The notes: generated by a model from the sequence alone, not told the origin. A stretch of 64,000 bases of DNA from UPXZ01 sp049840795 (GCA_049840795.1 JASGJK010000031.1:1-64000); one strand, 5' to 3'. Shown: positions 38,504 to 49,423, counted from the stretch's first letter. Made by a program: numbers and translations.

Positions 38504-39551
38504 AGAAAGAAACAAACAAAGTATTAGTTGTAGCAACTTCGCACAAAACACGCGGAGGTATAACCTCTGTTGTAAAAGCGCACGAAACAGGTGAGCAATG
38601 GAAAAAATATCGTTGTAGATGGATAGAAACACATCGGGATGGAAATTCGTTTCGAAAGATATTGTACTTTCTCAAATCCATCGTCCAGTATCTTCTCGTG
38701 CTTCCATTTTACGACATAGTGCATATTCATGCCGGTCTGAGGAAATCGATTGATAGAAAAATATTTTTGCCTGCGTAGCTAAAATATTCAAAAAAAAAGT
38801 CATTATTCATTTTCATCCGGCCACCGAAAAACATCTGTTCGATGATCGATACAAACATCGTATATATAAGTTGTTTCGTTACTCTGATACTTTAATCGTA
38901 TTGTCCAATCAGTGGATTAAATGGATAAATCAGGCATATCCCGAAAATAGCTTTTCATTCAAGGTATTATACAATCCCTGTCCCGATGTTAGAAGAGATT
39001 TCTCTAAAAGAAAAAACATTATACTGTACGCCGGATTGTTAAACGACAGAAAGGGTTATAACCGATTAATCGAAGCATTTTCAAAAGTAGCACATTTACA
39101 TAAAAATTGGCAATTAGTTTTTGCTGGTAACGGAGAAATTGACAACGGTCAGCGACTTGCCATAAAGTTAAACATTGAATCTCAAGTAAAATTTCTCGGA
39201 TGGGTAAGCGGTAACCACAAAGAAGATATATTTCAACAAGCCTCCGTATATTGCCTTCCGAGTTGGGGCGAAGGTTTCCCGATGGGAGTTTTGGACGCTA
39301 TGGCTTATGGAATTCCGGTGGTCACAACACCTGTGGGTGGAATCCCCGATTTAATCGAAGACGGTGTAAATGGTTTCATTTTCGACCCCTACGATACCGA
39401 ACGGTTAGCAGCTAAGCTATCCGAATTAATATCTTCATCGGAACTTAGAAACCGGCTTTCGAAAGATGCGGATAGTTTGGTTAATAATGAGTTCAATATC
39501 AATGTTATCAATCAGGAGTTAGCTGATATATACGACAAAATATCAAAATAG
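38500..39551 (+). CDS. Family 4 glycosyltransferase, paralogue of the 36190 gene (one frameshift)
   Basis: First frame: VLVVATSHKTRGGITSVVKA, WIETHRDGN, VLPFYDIVHIHAGLRKS, up to 38778. Second frame: VAKIFKKKVIIHFHPATEKH through LYAGLLNDRKGYNRLIEAFS and SWGEGFPMGVLDAMAYGIPV to 39551. One base is missing near 38773. Joined length is about 351 codons, matching the 346-residue paralogue. Confidence 0.85.
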
Positions 39552-39628
39552 TTTTTTCTAATCACGGCATACGTGGTTAAAAGAACCATCGTAAGTTTCA
39601 CTGTCTGACAAATAAATATAACAAACGG

Positions 39629-40798
39629 ATGAAAAAAGTTGGTATAATAACTATTTCGCGGATAAACAATTACGGAGCAGGCTTGCAGTCATACGCATTA
39701 CAAAAGAAAATTCAGCTGTTGGGGTATGATGCCGAAATGATTGATTATCTGTATTTTAAACATAAAAGTTACAAACAAACCTCTCAAGCTAAGCCACTGG
39801 CTACTTTTAGTAAAAAAGAGGAAATAAAACAATATGTGTTGTATCGTATCGCTACACCTGTGATTGAAAATTTTCTTTCGCTTTTTCATCGTTCCGTGAA
39901 CAAAAGATTGAAAAACTTTGCGGAATTTCATCAACGTAATATTCGTTTTTCCAAACAATATAGAAGTATCGCAGCTTTGTACAATGGCGAGCATCCGTAT
40001 GACGTCTTTATAGTAGGTAGCGATCAGGTTTGGAATCCTGACACAGGAACATCGCTGGCACCTTACTTCTTAGATTTTGCACCCGAAGACCGGTTGAAAA
40101 TTTCCTATGCGTCAAGTTTTGGTGTGTCATCCATTGATCCGGCATATCATTTGGCTTACCGTCGCTATTTTGAAAACTTAAACGCCATTTCGGTACGGGA
40201 AGAAGATGGAGTGAAATTGGTTAAAGAAATTACCGGCAGAAACGCAGAGAGAGTGCTCGACCCTACGCTACTGTTGACCAAAAAAGACTGGCTCACCGTT
40301 GTTGACAAACGGCAAGATTTGCCCGATAAATATGTACTGATTTATACACTTCACGATTCTCCGGCGGCATTAGAATGGGCTCATTACATACGTGCCAAAT
40401 TCAATCTGAAAATTATTCGAATTTGTAAGAGATCGTTTGCAAATAAAAAAGAGGAGAATGTACGTAATATTGGCGATGCCGGTCCGGCTCAATTTGTGGA
40501 ATTATTTAGTAACGCTTCTTTTGTAGTAACTAATTCTTTTCACGGAACAGCATTCTCTGTAAATTTTAATATCCCGTTTGTAGCAGTTCTAAAAATAGGT
40601 AAAGAAAATAATTCCCGTATATCGAACTTCTTAAACCTGGTAAAATTAAACGAACGCATTGTGAATGAAACTCACTTGCCGGAAAAAAAACCGGCTGACT
40701 TTTTCGCTACTGACTTTTCCGTTTCAAATCAGATATTGGAACGTGAGAGAGAGAGTTCTATTCACTATTTGCTTAGTAATCTGAATAGTAATAAATAA
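39629..40798 (+). CDS. Polysaccharide pyruvyltransferase family protein 4
   Basis: 389 residues: VGIITISRINNYGAGLQSYAL, FIVGSDQVWNPDTG (~127), ISYASSFGVSSI, VLDPTLLLTK and VVTNSFHGTAFSVNF (~300). Same subclass as the products of 32385 and 35015. ~75 bp after the frameshifted glycosyltransferase and 22 bp before the nitroreductase gene. Confidence 0.9.
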   Translation: MKKVGIITISRINNYGAGLQSYALQKKIQLLGYDAEMIDYLYFKHKSYKQTSQAKPLATFSKKEEIKQYVLYRIATPVIENFLSLFHRSVNKRLKNFAEFHQRNIRFSKQYRSIAALYNGEHPYDVFIVGSDQVWNPDTGTSLAPYFLDFAPEDRLKISYASSFGVSSIDPAYHLAYRRYFENLNAISVREEDGVKLVKEITGRNAERVLDPTLLLTKKDWLTVVDKRQDLPDKYVLIYTLHDSPAALEWAHYIRAKFNLKIIRICKRSFANKKEENVRNIGDAGPAQFVELFSNASFVVTNSFHGTAFSVNFNIPFVAVLKIGKENNSRISNFLNLVKLNERIVNETHLPEKKPADFFATDFSVSNQILERERESSIHYLLSNLNSNK

Positions 40799-40820
40799 GA
40801 CCATTTAATTATTTTACAAT

Positions 40821-41828
40821 ATGTTCATTGACTTTTTGAGAAAGCAAATACCCGACGACGTTGTGCGCTTTCTGTATAACAAGATTCTGAGGCGAATTAT
40901 GATGTACAGAGCATACAAATACGATAAAAAAAGATATACAACTTATTCTGATTCTTTTTTATTGAAAGGCGATACCGAGTTATTGGGCAATATCATTAAA
41001 CATTATCACATAATAGAAAAAGGATTAACAATGCCCGAAACACGCTTGGGTTTTGGACAAAAGGCACTGTTACGCTTAATTGATGAGTGCGAGCTTTATA
41101 TCAATCGATATGGTACGGAAGATACACAACTTCAACATTGTTTGGCGGTTATCAAAGAATACAACGAATTTCACAAGCAACAGAGCTTCTGTTTGCCGGA
41201 TGAAACCCTTCGAGCTATTGAAAAAATACAGGCTTTCAACTCAAACACATTTGTTTCAAGTCAAAAGCAAATGACACGAGAGCAATTCTTCGCATCGGTA
41301 GAGAAATCTTTCGATTTGTTTTCAAACTCACGAGCCAGCGTGAGAAACTTCTCAAATCACTCCATCCCGATGGATAAAATTGAAGCTGCGCTCGAATTAG
41401 CCCGAAATACCCCTTCTGCTTGCAACCGGCAATCTTGGCGCTCGTATGTTTATCAAGACAAAAAACAAATTAACGACATATTACAAGCACAAGGAGGAAA
41501 TAGGGGATTCGGTCATTTAACAGACAAACTTATTGTTGTTACAGGTGAATTAGGAGTGTTTAGTCACTCTTTTGAAAGAAATCAGGTGTTTATTGACGGA
41601 GGAATGTATGTGATGAATGTACTGTACGCTTTGCACTTTTATAAAATAGCAGGATGTGTTTTGAATTGCAGTACAACACCCGAGAAAGACATTATACTGC
41701 AAGATTTGTGCGGAACACCGAAATCGGAAGTTTTTATCGCGATGATTGCTTGTGGCATACCTCCCGAAATATTTCGGATTGCATCATCACCAAGATATGA
41801 ATTGAGTAAAATTGCAACATTTAATTAA
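40821..41828 (+). CDS. Nitroreductase family protein of the capsule locus
   Basis: 335 residues. The C-terminal ~170 residues form the FMN-binding nitroreductase fold: SRASVRNFSNHSIPMDKIEAA (phosphate-binding Arg/Ser) , RNTPSACNRQSWR and DGGMYVMNVLYALHFYKIAGC. The N-terminal ~150 residues are helical and particular to this capsule-linked subgroup. In polysaccharide loci such flavoproteins travel with pyruvyltransferases and the F420-beta-like protein, as here. The reaction is unknown. Confidence 0.88.
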   Translation: MFIDFLRKQIPDDVVRFLYNKILRRIMMYRAYKYDKKRYTTYSDSFLLKGDTELLGNIIKHYHIIEKGLTMPETRLGFGQKALLRLIDECELYINRYGTEDTQLQHCLAVIKEYNEFHKQQSFCLPDETLRAIEKIQAFNSNTFVSSQKQMTREQFFASVEKSFDLFSNSRASVRNFSNHSIPMDKIEAALELARNTPSACNRQSWRSYVYQDKKQINDILQAQGGNRGFGHLTDKLIVVTGELGVFSHSFERNQVFIDGGMYVMNVLYALHFYKIAGCVLNCSTTPEKDIILQDLCGTPKSEVFIAMIACGIPPEIFRIASSPRYELSKIATFN

Positions 41829-41832
41829 AAGT

Positions 41833-43077
41833 ATGGTGGATCAAAAGCTTTCAATCCTTATTAATGCTTATGCTTGCTCTCCCAATATGGGTAGTGAACC
41901 AGGAATGGCTTGGAATTGGTGTACTCACTTAGCCAAACATTGTGAATTACACATCATCACAGAAGGTGAATTCAGAGAAAATATTGAAACCGTATTGCCC
42001 ACTTTACCTCAGGGTAAGAATATGCACTTTTATTATAATCCCGTACCGGAAAAGATTCGAAATATGTGCTGGAATCAAGGTGACTGGCGTTTTTACAAAT
42101 ATTATAAGAAGTGGCAGTATAAGACTTACGAAATAGGATTGGACATCATACAAAATACTCCGATTGATATTGTTCATCAGTTAAATATGATTGGCTTTAG
42201 AGAACCGGGCTATCTGTGGAAAATACAACATAAGCCATTTGTTTGGGGACCAATAGGAGGGTTAAAACAGTTTCCGGTTAAATATTTAGCAGGTGCGGGA
42301 ATAAAAATGCAACTCTTCAACAGGCTAAAAAATGTGGTGAATATATGGCAATTAAAATATGACAGAAGAGTGAATCAAGCATTGCGCAAGGCTAAATTGC
42401 TGATTAGCGCAGCTCCGGATTCTTATGCTGCCTTAAACACACACAAACACATAGAGACGGTAAGAATTCCTGAAACCGGTTGTTTTCCGTTTGATGAAAT
42501 TGCCGACAAACAATATGACCTTACAGACTTTCATATTATTTGGGTAGGTAAGTTTGATTTTAGAAAACAATTGCCATTGGCTTTGAAAGCCATACAAAAA
42601 ACGGGAAATAAAAATATGATATTGGATGTTTACGGTAGCGGTAATAAAAAACAAGAACAAGAAATCAATTCCTTAAGAAAAAAACTTGGCTTGGAAGAGC
42701 AAGTGATATTTCACCATAACAAACCCCATTCGATAGTACAGAATGCGATGAGAAAGTCTCAATTGCTTTTGTTTACCAGCGTAAACGACGATACATCCAC
42801 CGTTGTATTAGAAGCCATAGGTAATAAACTTCCGGTACTGTGCTTTGATGCTTTTGGTTTCGGCGCGGTAGTTAGTGAAAAAGTCGGTATCAAAATACCG
42901 CTAAGCGAACCTAAAAAATCGGTCATTCATTTTTCGGAACAAATTAACTACCTGTACAACAATAGAGATGTATTACAAGAACTTTCGCAAAACTGCATAG
43001 AACAACAAAAAAAACTATCGTGGGATGCTAAAGCAGTAAAAATGGTCGAACTATACAAAAACATATTGAATCAATAG
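41833..43077 (+). CDS. Family 4 glycosyltransferase
   Basis: About 414 residues. N-terminus LSILINAYACSPNMGSEPGM and AWNWCTHLAKHCELHIITE is typical of a GT4 subgroup. Also PFVWGPIGGLKQFP, WVGKFDFRKQLPLALKAIQK and TSVNDDTSTVVLEAIGNKLP (donor site). The ATG at 41833 lies after the preceding stop and is preferred over an upstream TTG at 41812 that would overlap the nitroreductase gene. Confidence 0.92.
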   Translation: MVDQKLSILINAYACSPNMGSEPGMAWNWCTHLAKHCELHIITEGEFRENIETVLPTLPQGKNMHFYYNPVPEKIRNMCWNQGDWRFYKYYKKWQYKTYEIGLDIIQNTPIDIVHQLNMIGFREPGYLWKIQHKPFVWGPIGGLKQFPVKYLAGAGIKMQLFNRLKNVVNIWQLKYDRRVNQALRKAKLLISAAPDSYAALNTHKHIETVRIPETGCFPFDEIADKQYDLTDFHIIWVGKFDFRKQLPLALKAIQKTGNKNMILDVYGSGNKKQEQEINSLRKKLGLEEQVIFHHNKPHSIVQNAMRKSQLLLFTSVNDDTSTVVLEAIGNKLPVLCFDAFGFGAVVSEKVGIKIPLSEPKKSVIHFSEQINYLYNNRDVLQELSQNCIEQQKKLSWDAKAVKMVELYKNILNQ

Positions 43078-43119
43078 TTTAAAATACCGGTTTACATTCA
43101 TTCTAAAAATAAAAACTGT

Positions 43120-43863
43120 ATGATTAAATTAAAAGACATAGCCATATTAAAATATAAAAGTGAACTGAATGTGTTACCACAGGGTAAACTTCTAATCAAT
43201 ACAATCAACGCATACTCATACAATACAGCACGCAACGATGCATTTTTTGCCGAAGCGCTACTGAAAGGCGATGTGCTTATTCCTGACGGTGCAAGCATCG
43301 TAAAAGCAATAAAGTGGCTACGGGGTGAACAAATTGAACGTATCGCAGGATGGGATTTGTTTGTACACGAAATGGAAAAATTAAATGCCACAAGCAGTGT
43401 GTCGATAACAGCCAAAAAAGTATTCTTCTTGGGAAGCAGTGAGGCTGTACTGACAAAAATAAAAAATAGAGCATCCAAAGAGTATCCGAACTTAGAAATA
43501 CATACTTTCTCACCACCATACAAGCCTAAATTTACAGATGACGACAGCAAAATTATGATTGAAGCTGTCAATCGTGTACAGCCTAACTTATTGTGGATTG
43601 GAATGACCGCGCCAAAGCAAGAAAAATGGGTGTATGCACACTTAGATATGTTGGATGCCAAAGGAACAATTGGAACAATCGGCGCCGTATTTGATTTCTA
43701 CGCAGGCACAGTAGAGCGGGCTCCTTTGTGGTGGCAAGCGCACAGTCTCGAATGGCTTTTCAGACTAATAAAAGAACCTCGACGTATGTGGAAGCGATAC
43801 ATTATCGGCAATACAAAATTTCTGTACTACGTAGCGATGGAATTATTTCAAAAACGAGTGTAA
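43120..43863 (+). CDS. WecG/TagA/CpsF family glycosyltransferase
   Basis: 247 residues, GT26 family. Motifs: INTINAYSYNTARND, LIPDGASIVKAIKWLRG, RIAGWDLF, FFLGSSEAVLTKI, LLWIGMTAPKQEKWVY and GAVFDFYAGTVERAPLWWQ, HSLEWLFRLIKEPRRMWKRY. Typically adds ManNAc(A) or a related sugar as the second residue on undecaprenyl-linked intermediates, hence acts early in repeat-unit synthesis even though encoded last. End of the main gene run. Confidence 0.94.
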   Translation: MIKLKDIAILKYKSELNVLPQGKLLINTINAYSYNTARNDAFFAEALLKGDVLIPDGASIVKAIKWLRGEQIERIAGWDLFVHEMEKLNATSSVSITAKKVFFLGSSEAVLTKIKNRASKEYPNLEIHTFSPPYKPKFTDDDSKIMIEAVNRVQPNLLWIGMTAPKQEKWVYAHLDMLDAKGTIGTIGAVFDFYAGTVERAPLWWQAHSLEWLFRLIKEPRRMWKRYIIGNTKFLYYVAMELFQKRV

Positions 43864-44020
43864 CAAATTATCGTACTAGTGTTAAGCGCGTTGTTGTTTT
43901 TATCTTACGGATTGTAGCAGCGTTACGTAATTCCGAAGTCACTTTACAGCTACACTAAACCTCCGAATTAAGACTTTTCGAGTAGAAAAATTTTCATCTC
44001 ATTGACAAATATAAAACGAT

Positions 44021-44701
44021 ATGGTAACAATTAAAAAAAAATCGTTGACGCTACGAATCGCGTTATTCGTGGCTCTATCTGTCCTGTTGAATGCAAATTT
44101 GACAGCTCAGAGTTATAACAAAAAAGGACTACTGAGACACAATATGTTTCTGTGGTCGGTAGAAGCGCGAACCGGACTAAATAATTACAAAGTAGCTGTA
44201 GATCAACCATCTACAAATGTATCAAACGTTGATTTATTTGTGAATAAAATCAGCTGGGAACTACCTGTGATTCGTTTCAGATGCACATTAAACGAGTTTA
44301 CAGATATAGGACTGGAGATTGGGCACTACGCTTTTAACCGCTTCCGTGTATCTGGTACCACTAATGATTTTGCAATGCTCGCATCGCTGAACTTATCGGA
44401 GTACTTCAATCTTAAACCAAATGATACGTTTGAAAATATAAATGTATTCGCAAATCTTGGAGCCGGTATGGGTTCGTACCAATACCATTTTAACTTCTCT
44501 CCCCAATCGGGTAGCGGCAGTACACCTTTGCTGACGGGTGGTTTAAATATGGAAATTAATATTCTAAAAAGATTGGCATTCTCCACCGAAATGCAATACC
44601 GTTTGTATCTCACCAATAAAATGAGCGGTTTGCCCGTACACGGGCACAATCAGGCAATTCTTTTTACGGTAGGGCTACGTTATATTTTTACAAAGGAGTA
44701 A
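44021..44701 (+). CDS. Predicted outer-membrane beta-barrel protein
   Basis: 226 residues; signal peptide 1-30 ending NLTAQ. The mature part reads as successive amphipathic strands (VIRFRCTLNEFTDIGLEIGHY ... LFTVGLRYIFTKE), with the final strand as expected for an 8-stranded barrel. No named family recognised. It follows the capsule genes in the same direction and could be a surface protein linked to the glycan, but nothing shows this directly. Confidence 0.7.
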   Translation: MVTIKKKSLTLRIALFVALSVLLNANLTAQSYNKKGLLRHNMFLWSVEARTGLNNYKVAVDQPSTNVSNVDLFVNKISWELPVIRFRCTLNEFTDIGLEIGHYAFNRFRVSGTTNDFAMLASLNLSEYFNLKPNDTFENINVFANLGAGMGSYQYHFNFSPQSGSGSTPLLTGGLNMEINILKRLAFSTEMQYRLYLTNKMSGLPVHGHNQAILFTVGLRYIFTKE

Positions 44702-45039
44702 TTAATGTATTTTAGAAATTCATATCTCCTACATTAAAATAAGCCAAGGTATAACCCGAAACTATTCTCCGTTTTTACTGATTCTCTTCCGAAGAAAAGC
44801 ACAAGTTCGATACTCAACACTCAACTTGTGAAAGATGCTCGTATGCCGGCAAATCTTTCACCGGCAAATAAAACGGTACGTTTTATTCTGGCCAAAACTT
44901 GACTGATAAAAATCAAATGTGTATTAAAGCCTATTCATAAATCACTTACAATCGGCCGTAAGCTATGTAAAAGCGGTTATTCTTCGATTATCTTTTAAAA
45001 AACATATAGATTATTTGTATAGTATAAACCATTTAAACA
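44702..45039. other. Intergenic gap, nothing recognised
   Basis: 338 bp without an open frame, clear promoter pair or hairpin with a T run. Confidence 0.4.
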
Positions 45040-47203
45040 ATGTACATTATGTGTAACAAAAATTTCAATTTAAATTTGATTGCGCTTATGCTACTTCTTG
45101 TAGTAGCATCATGTTTCTACAAATGAAATTGTTCTTGACTCCACTGTGAACAAACAACAGGCAACAGGCAACGGTTTTAATTTTGAGAATAAGAGATTGG
45201 TCACTCTTTCACTGACGGCAAGTGATTTGCAAAATTTGCCTATTGCTCTTACCGGTATTCAGTTTTTTGATCAAAACCCAATGGTGATAAATTCGTCTGA
45301 CTGGAAAGACAATGTAACGCCATTTTTGAAGATGCAAACTGATACGAAAGGATCCGTTAACGCTGTCTTGACATTAGGAAGTACCATAGACACGGTCTAT
45401 GTACATATTGCGAATCTGAACTATTCGGCTCCGATAGCGATTCCTGTCACTTCAGGAAATATCTCGTTAAATTTACATCCATACGGAAAAAATAAAGTTT
45501 TACAGTCGCCGGCTTTGTTTAGATCACCAACCGAAATTGTTGCCACTCCGTGGAAATATGAGACTACTCCCTATAACGCAGGATCAAACTTATGGATATT
45601 AGGTAATTATAGTACAAAAGGTTATCCTTCTTATTTGATAGGAAGAGACACTTACTCTTCAAGTTTTATCAATTCTATTTCCGCCACTTTCCCCGAAAAA
45701 ACAAATATGATAACGAAGCACCCTGAGTTTTTCACCGATGGAACAACATCCAATCTAAAAACAACTGCTCCGTGCCAAATATGGGTTTCGTTCCTGTCCG
45801 AAGGGGCGTGGGACAATAACTCCGTCGGTTATTTTTACTATCCTACTGGTTCAGCGCCGGCAAACGCAGCTTCCGTTTCAAAACGTATAATCATATTTCC
45901 AAATGTACAAGACGGCTCAGGAAATAGCGGAAACTATCTTGGTTCTATGGTACAAGGCGACAAAGTAAGTTTAATGTATCAGAATCCGGAAACCGGTGTC
46001 TGGACAGATGTTTTTCCTGCAGATATTACATTAGGTTGGTTTATTATCAACAAAGGTTACAGTACAGCGGCACTTACAAAAGAAAATGTAGGTATGCAAT
46101 TGGGAACAACTTATTATTCCATCCCTTCATTCAATCCTGACGCATATCAACACAATATAATCTATCACGATGAAGTAACACAGAGCTCAATTATAGGATT
46201 TGAAGATATAAGTATTGGGGCTACTTCCGATAAAGATTTTAATGATGTGGTGTTTGCCATTACTTCTAACCCAATTACAGCCGTAGATAAATCAAAACTA
46301 CCGACACTGATAGATTCATCATCCACCGACTTGGACGGCGACGGAGTATTAGACACCAATGATGCTTATCCAAATGATCCGTTACGCGCCTATAATTCGT
46401 ACTATCCTACAACGGGGACGGGCACGTTGTCTTTCGAAGACAAATGGCCTGCTCTTGGAGATTATGATTTCAACGATTTGGTAATTGGATACAGATATCA
46501 AACCGTATTGAATGCCTATAACGAAGTGAAAGATGTAAAGGCGACTTTTAATGTGGAAGCAGTAGGCGCTGTGTATCGTAATGGATTTGCTTTACAGTTT
46601 GGAACCGGAGCCGGCAACGTGGAATCGGTCAGCGGACAACGCAATATGTCTGGCAACAGCGTGTTTGATATAAGCTCCGCAGGATATGAAAACGGGCAAA
46701 GTTATGCAGTAATTCCTGTTTTCCCCGATGCGCACCAACTTTTTGGTTACACATCAGAAACACCTTACATCAATACCGGAAGTGGCAGTAATCAGGTACA
46801 AAAAACTCCTGAAACAATCAATCTAAACGTTACCTTTGAGAGAGCTGTTTTGCCTACGGCATTGGGATCGGCTCCTTTCAACGCGTTTATGGTAGTGGAT
46901 AAACAAAGGGGTAAGGAGATACATTTAGCAGGTCAAATTCCAACATCAAAAGCCGACGTTTCATTGTTTGGAAAAGGAGATGACAAAACAAATGGCACAA
47001 CTATTTTCTATAAAAATAATTCCAATTACCCTTGGGCATTGGATGTTCCGGCAAATTTAGCATATCCGAAAGAAGCTTCAAGAATTGATAATGCCTACTT
47101 AAAATATAGTTCGTGGGCAACTTCTTCCGGCGCTTCATATTCTGATTGGTATGATAATACAGCGTCAGATTATAGAAACAATAGTGCTATTTATAAAAAA
47201 TAA
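45040..47203 (+). CDS. LruC-domain lipoprotein with DUF4114 (one frameshift)
   Basis: The start at 45040 (or ATG 45049) gives a lipoprotein signal peptide, LIALMLLLVVASC, then one extra base near 45118 shifts into TNEIVLDSTVNKQQ. The body is open to 47203 (685 codons from 45146). A DUF4114 segment (IIGFEDISIGATSDKDFNDVVF) and the LruC domain (DGVLDTNDAYPNDPLRAYN, GTLSFEDKWPALGDYDFNDL) are clear; the latter contains Ca-binding-like D-x-D-x-D loops. In Bacteroidota such proteins are exported lipoproteins of unknown role. Confidence 0.88.
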
Positions 47204-47859
47204 TTGCTTGTTGTGATCAACCGATGGTTGGAAAACTTATCAGTTGTGGAGCCCGAGAGGAATCTTCACGACTGGTAAGTATTTTATCAACAACAAAGCT
47301 AATTATCTAAACAAAGTCGTTATAATCATATCATTACATTTTGATATGAAGCAATCGTAAGAGTAAGAGTCAATATCTACCAAAACATATAACATAAAAC
47401 GCTGATTATTGATTGGAAGATATTGAATACCATACGCCTATGGATACTTTTAACTATTTGGCAAAATGATATAAAAAAACGATTTATCTGTTATGTATTA
47501 AATCTTAAAAAATTTAATGTTGTCTGTATATACCGAATCCGTCTCAACTATTATCTTTTAATGTAAAAATAATTAGTTGCGTTACTGCAAGTTCTCCGCT
47601 TTCTCCGTTGGTAACTTCTAACGTACAACAACCAGTAGCACAAAGCTACTGATACATTACAAAGCATATTGAAAAGCCAACAAAAAAGTCAAGATAACAG
47701 CAAGTGTCATCCTATCAACACGCTTTGAGACAATAAATTTCAATGTCTTTAACCACCTTCAGTTACTCATAGTTATGCCATTCACCCTTACATTGTGGAT
47801 TATAAACGACTATTAAGCATCTTATTTTATTTTTTCCTTAAGTTTTATTGTATAGCAAA
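47204..47859. other. Intergenic gap, nothing recognised
   Basis: About 655 bp upstream of the initiating transferase gene. No coding stretch, no TTTG/TAnnTTTG pair that I trust, and no strong hairpin. Confidence 0.4.
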
Positions 47860-49260
47860 ATGAAAACATCCATCTACCACCCAACTGTGCTGAAATTTAT
47901 GCTACAGTTTTTCGATTTATTGACAATAAATCTCGTGTATGTATTATTCTACTTTTTCTATTTTGTAGTTTTCGACTTACAAATGAGTACAATATCCAAA
48001 AGCTTTTGGCTGATCGGAAATGTGAGTTATGTGATTGTATTGTGTTGCGTACACGTAGCTAATGGATCACGAATCATATCGCCCGACACAATAACATCAT
48101 TTGTATTACGAACGGTCTTATTACAAGTATTAATATTTCTTGCTATATTGAGTATCCTTCGGATCCCTACTCCATCATTGAAAGACTTGCTTGTCTTTTA
48201 TATCGTTGCAATTGGATTCATTATTTTAGGACGATATTTTTTGGACAGATTCATCAATAAGAAACCTGTACTCCAGCAAAGCTATTTGCCCCGCGTGGTA
48301 TTAATCGGCTGTGGCAAAAATATCATTGATATGGCAAATGTATTGAAATATCCGTGGAATGGGTTGGAACTGTCTGGCGTATTTGCCAATTCTGACACCT
48401 CAACCACGTTACCGGGGGTAATAAAGCTTGGCTCGATTGATGACGCGCTCCCGTGGTTAAAAAACAATAAGATTGACGAGGTATATTGCGGATTACCATC
48501 AATGATGTCAGATCAAATATCACCGATTATTGATTACTGCGAAAATAATCTGATTCGTTATTTTACCGTACCCACTATCCAAAACCATCTCAAACGGGGA
48601 ATGGTAAAACTTGATGTAGGAAACTTATCTTTAATTGCTCTTCGCAAAGAGCCGTTAAGTCATCTCTCCAGTCGTATTGTTAAGAGAGCCTTTGATATTA
48701 TGGTATCAGCGACTTTTCTCACGCTGTGCTACCCCATTGTCTACGTTGTGGTAGGTTTAGGGGTTAAACTTTCGTCACCGGGTCCAATTTATTTCAAGCA
48801 AAAACGAACTGGTATGAATGGAAAAGAGTTTGTTTGCCTAAAATTCAGAAGTATGGTCGTAAACAATACCTCTGATAATCTTCAGGCAACGCGTGAAGAT
48901 GCACGCAAAACAAGAGTGGGAAATTTTATCCGTAAAACAAACATTGACGAGCTTCCACAGTTTATTAATGTTTTAAAAGGAGATATGAGCATCGTGGGAC
49001 CACGACCACATATGTTGAAACATACTGAAACGTATTCCGATCTCATCAATAAATATATGGTCAGACATTTGATAAAACCCGGCATCACAGGTTGGTCTCA
49101 GGTTCGAGGATTCAGAGGAGAGACTCAAAAATTATCAGATATGGAAAGACGGGTAAGACACGATATTTGGTATGTCGAAAATTGGACGTTCTTATTGGAT
49201 TTGGGAATTATACTCCGAACAGTGGCAAATATGGTCATCGGTGAGAAAAAAGCATACTGA
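47860..49260 (+). CDS. Undecaprenyl-phosphate glucose phosphotransferase (initiating transferase)
   Basis: About 466 residues. The N-terminal half has four hydrophobic segments (~10-125) and a CoA-binding-like Rossmann fold (RVVLIGCGKNIIDMANVLKY). The C-terminal bacterial sugar transferase domain starts with a membrane helix (RIVKRAFDIMVSATFLTLCY). It holds the catalytic block KLSSPGPIYFKQKRTGMNG, then FVCLKFRSM, TNIDELPQFINVLKGDMSIVG (split), GPRPHM and RHDIWYVENWT. Transfers a sugar-1-phosphate to undecaprenyl phosphate and so starts repeat-unit synthesis. ATG 47860 preferred over TTG 47848. It lies 4 kb past the main cluster. Confidence 0.93.
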   Translation: MKTSIYHPTVLKFMLQFFDLLTINLVYVLFYFFYFVVFDLQMSTISKSFWLIGNVSYVIVLCCVHVANGSRIISPDTITSFVLRTVLLQVLIFLAILSILRIPTPSLKDLLVFYIVAIGFIILGRYFLDRFINKKPVLQQSYLPRVVLIGCGKNIIDMANVLKYPWNGLELSGVFANSDTSTTLPGVIKLGSIDDALPWLKNNKIDEVYCGLPSMMSDQISPIIDYCENNLIRYFTVPTIQNHLKRGMVKLDVGNLSLIALRKEPLSHLSSRIVKRAFDIMVSATFLTLCYPIVYVVVGLGVKLSSPGPIYFKQKRTGMNGKEFVCLKFRSMVVNNTSDNLQATREDARKTRVGNFIRKTNIDELPQFINVLKGDMSIVGPRPHMLKHTETYSDLINKYMVRHLIKPGITGWSQVRGFRGETQKLSDMERRVRHDIWYVENWTFLLDLGIILRTVANMVIGEKKAY

Positions 49261-49361
49261 TGCATTATGCGTTTACTGCAAAAACAGATGTAATTCTCAA
49301 AAATAAAAGAGTTTGAAAACAGTGGCTTTCATTATAAAATTCGTTGATATGGTCTATAACG

Positions 49362-49402
49362 CAAAAAGACTCCCATATCTAATCAATATGGGAGTCTTCT
49401 TA
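49362..49402 (-). terminator. Terminator of the RRM protein gene
   Basis: AAGACTCCCATAT / ATATGGGAGTCTT with a 7-nt loop, then T-rich sequence on the minus strand, 22 bp past the stop of the RRM gene. May also stop plus-strand transcription from the transferase gene. Confidence 0.85.
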
Positions 49403-49423
49403 ATAGAGTTAACGTGGAGAAAT

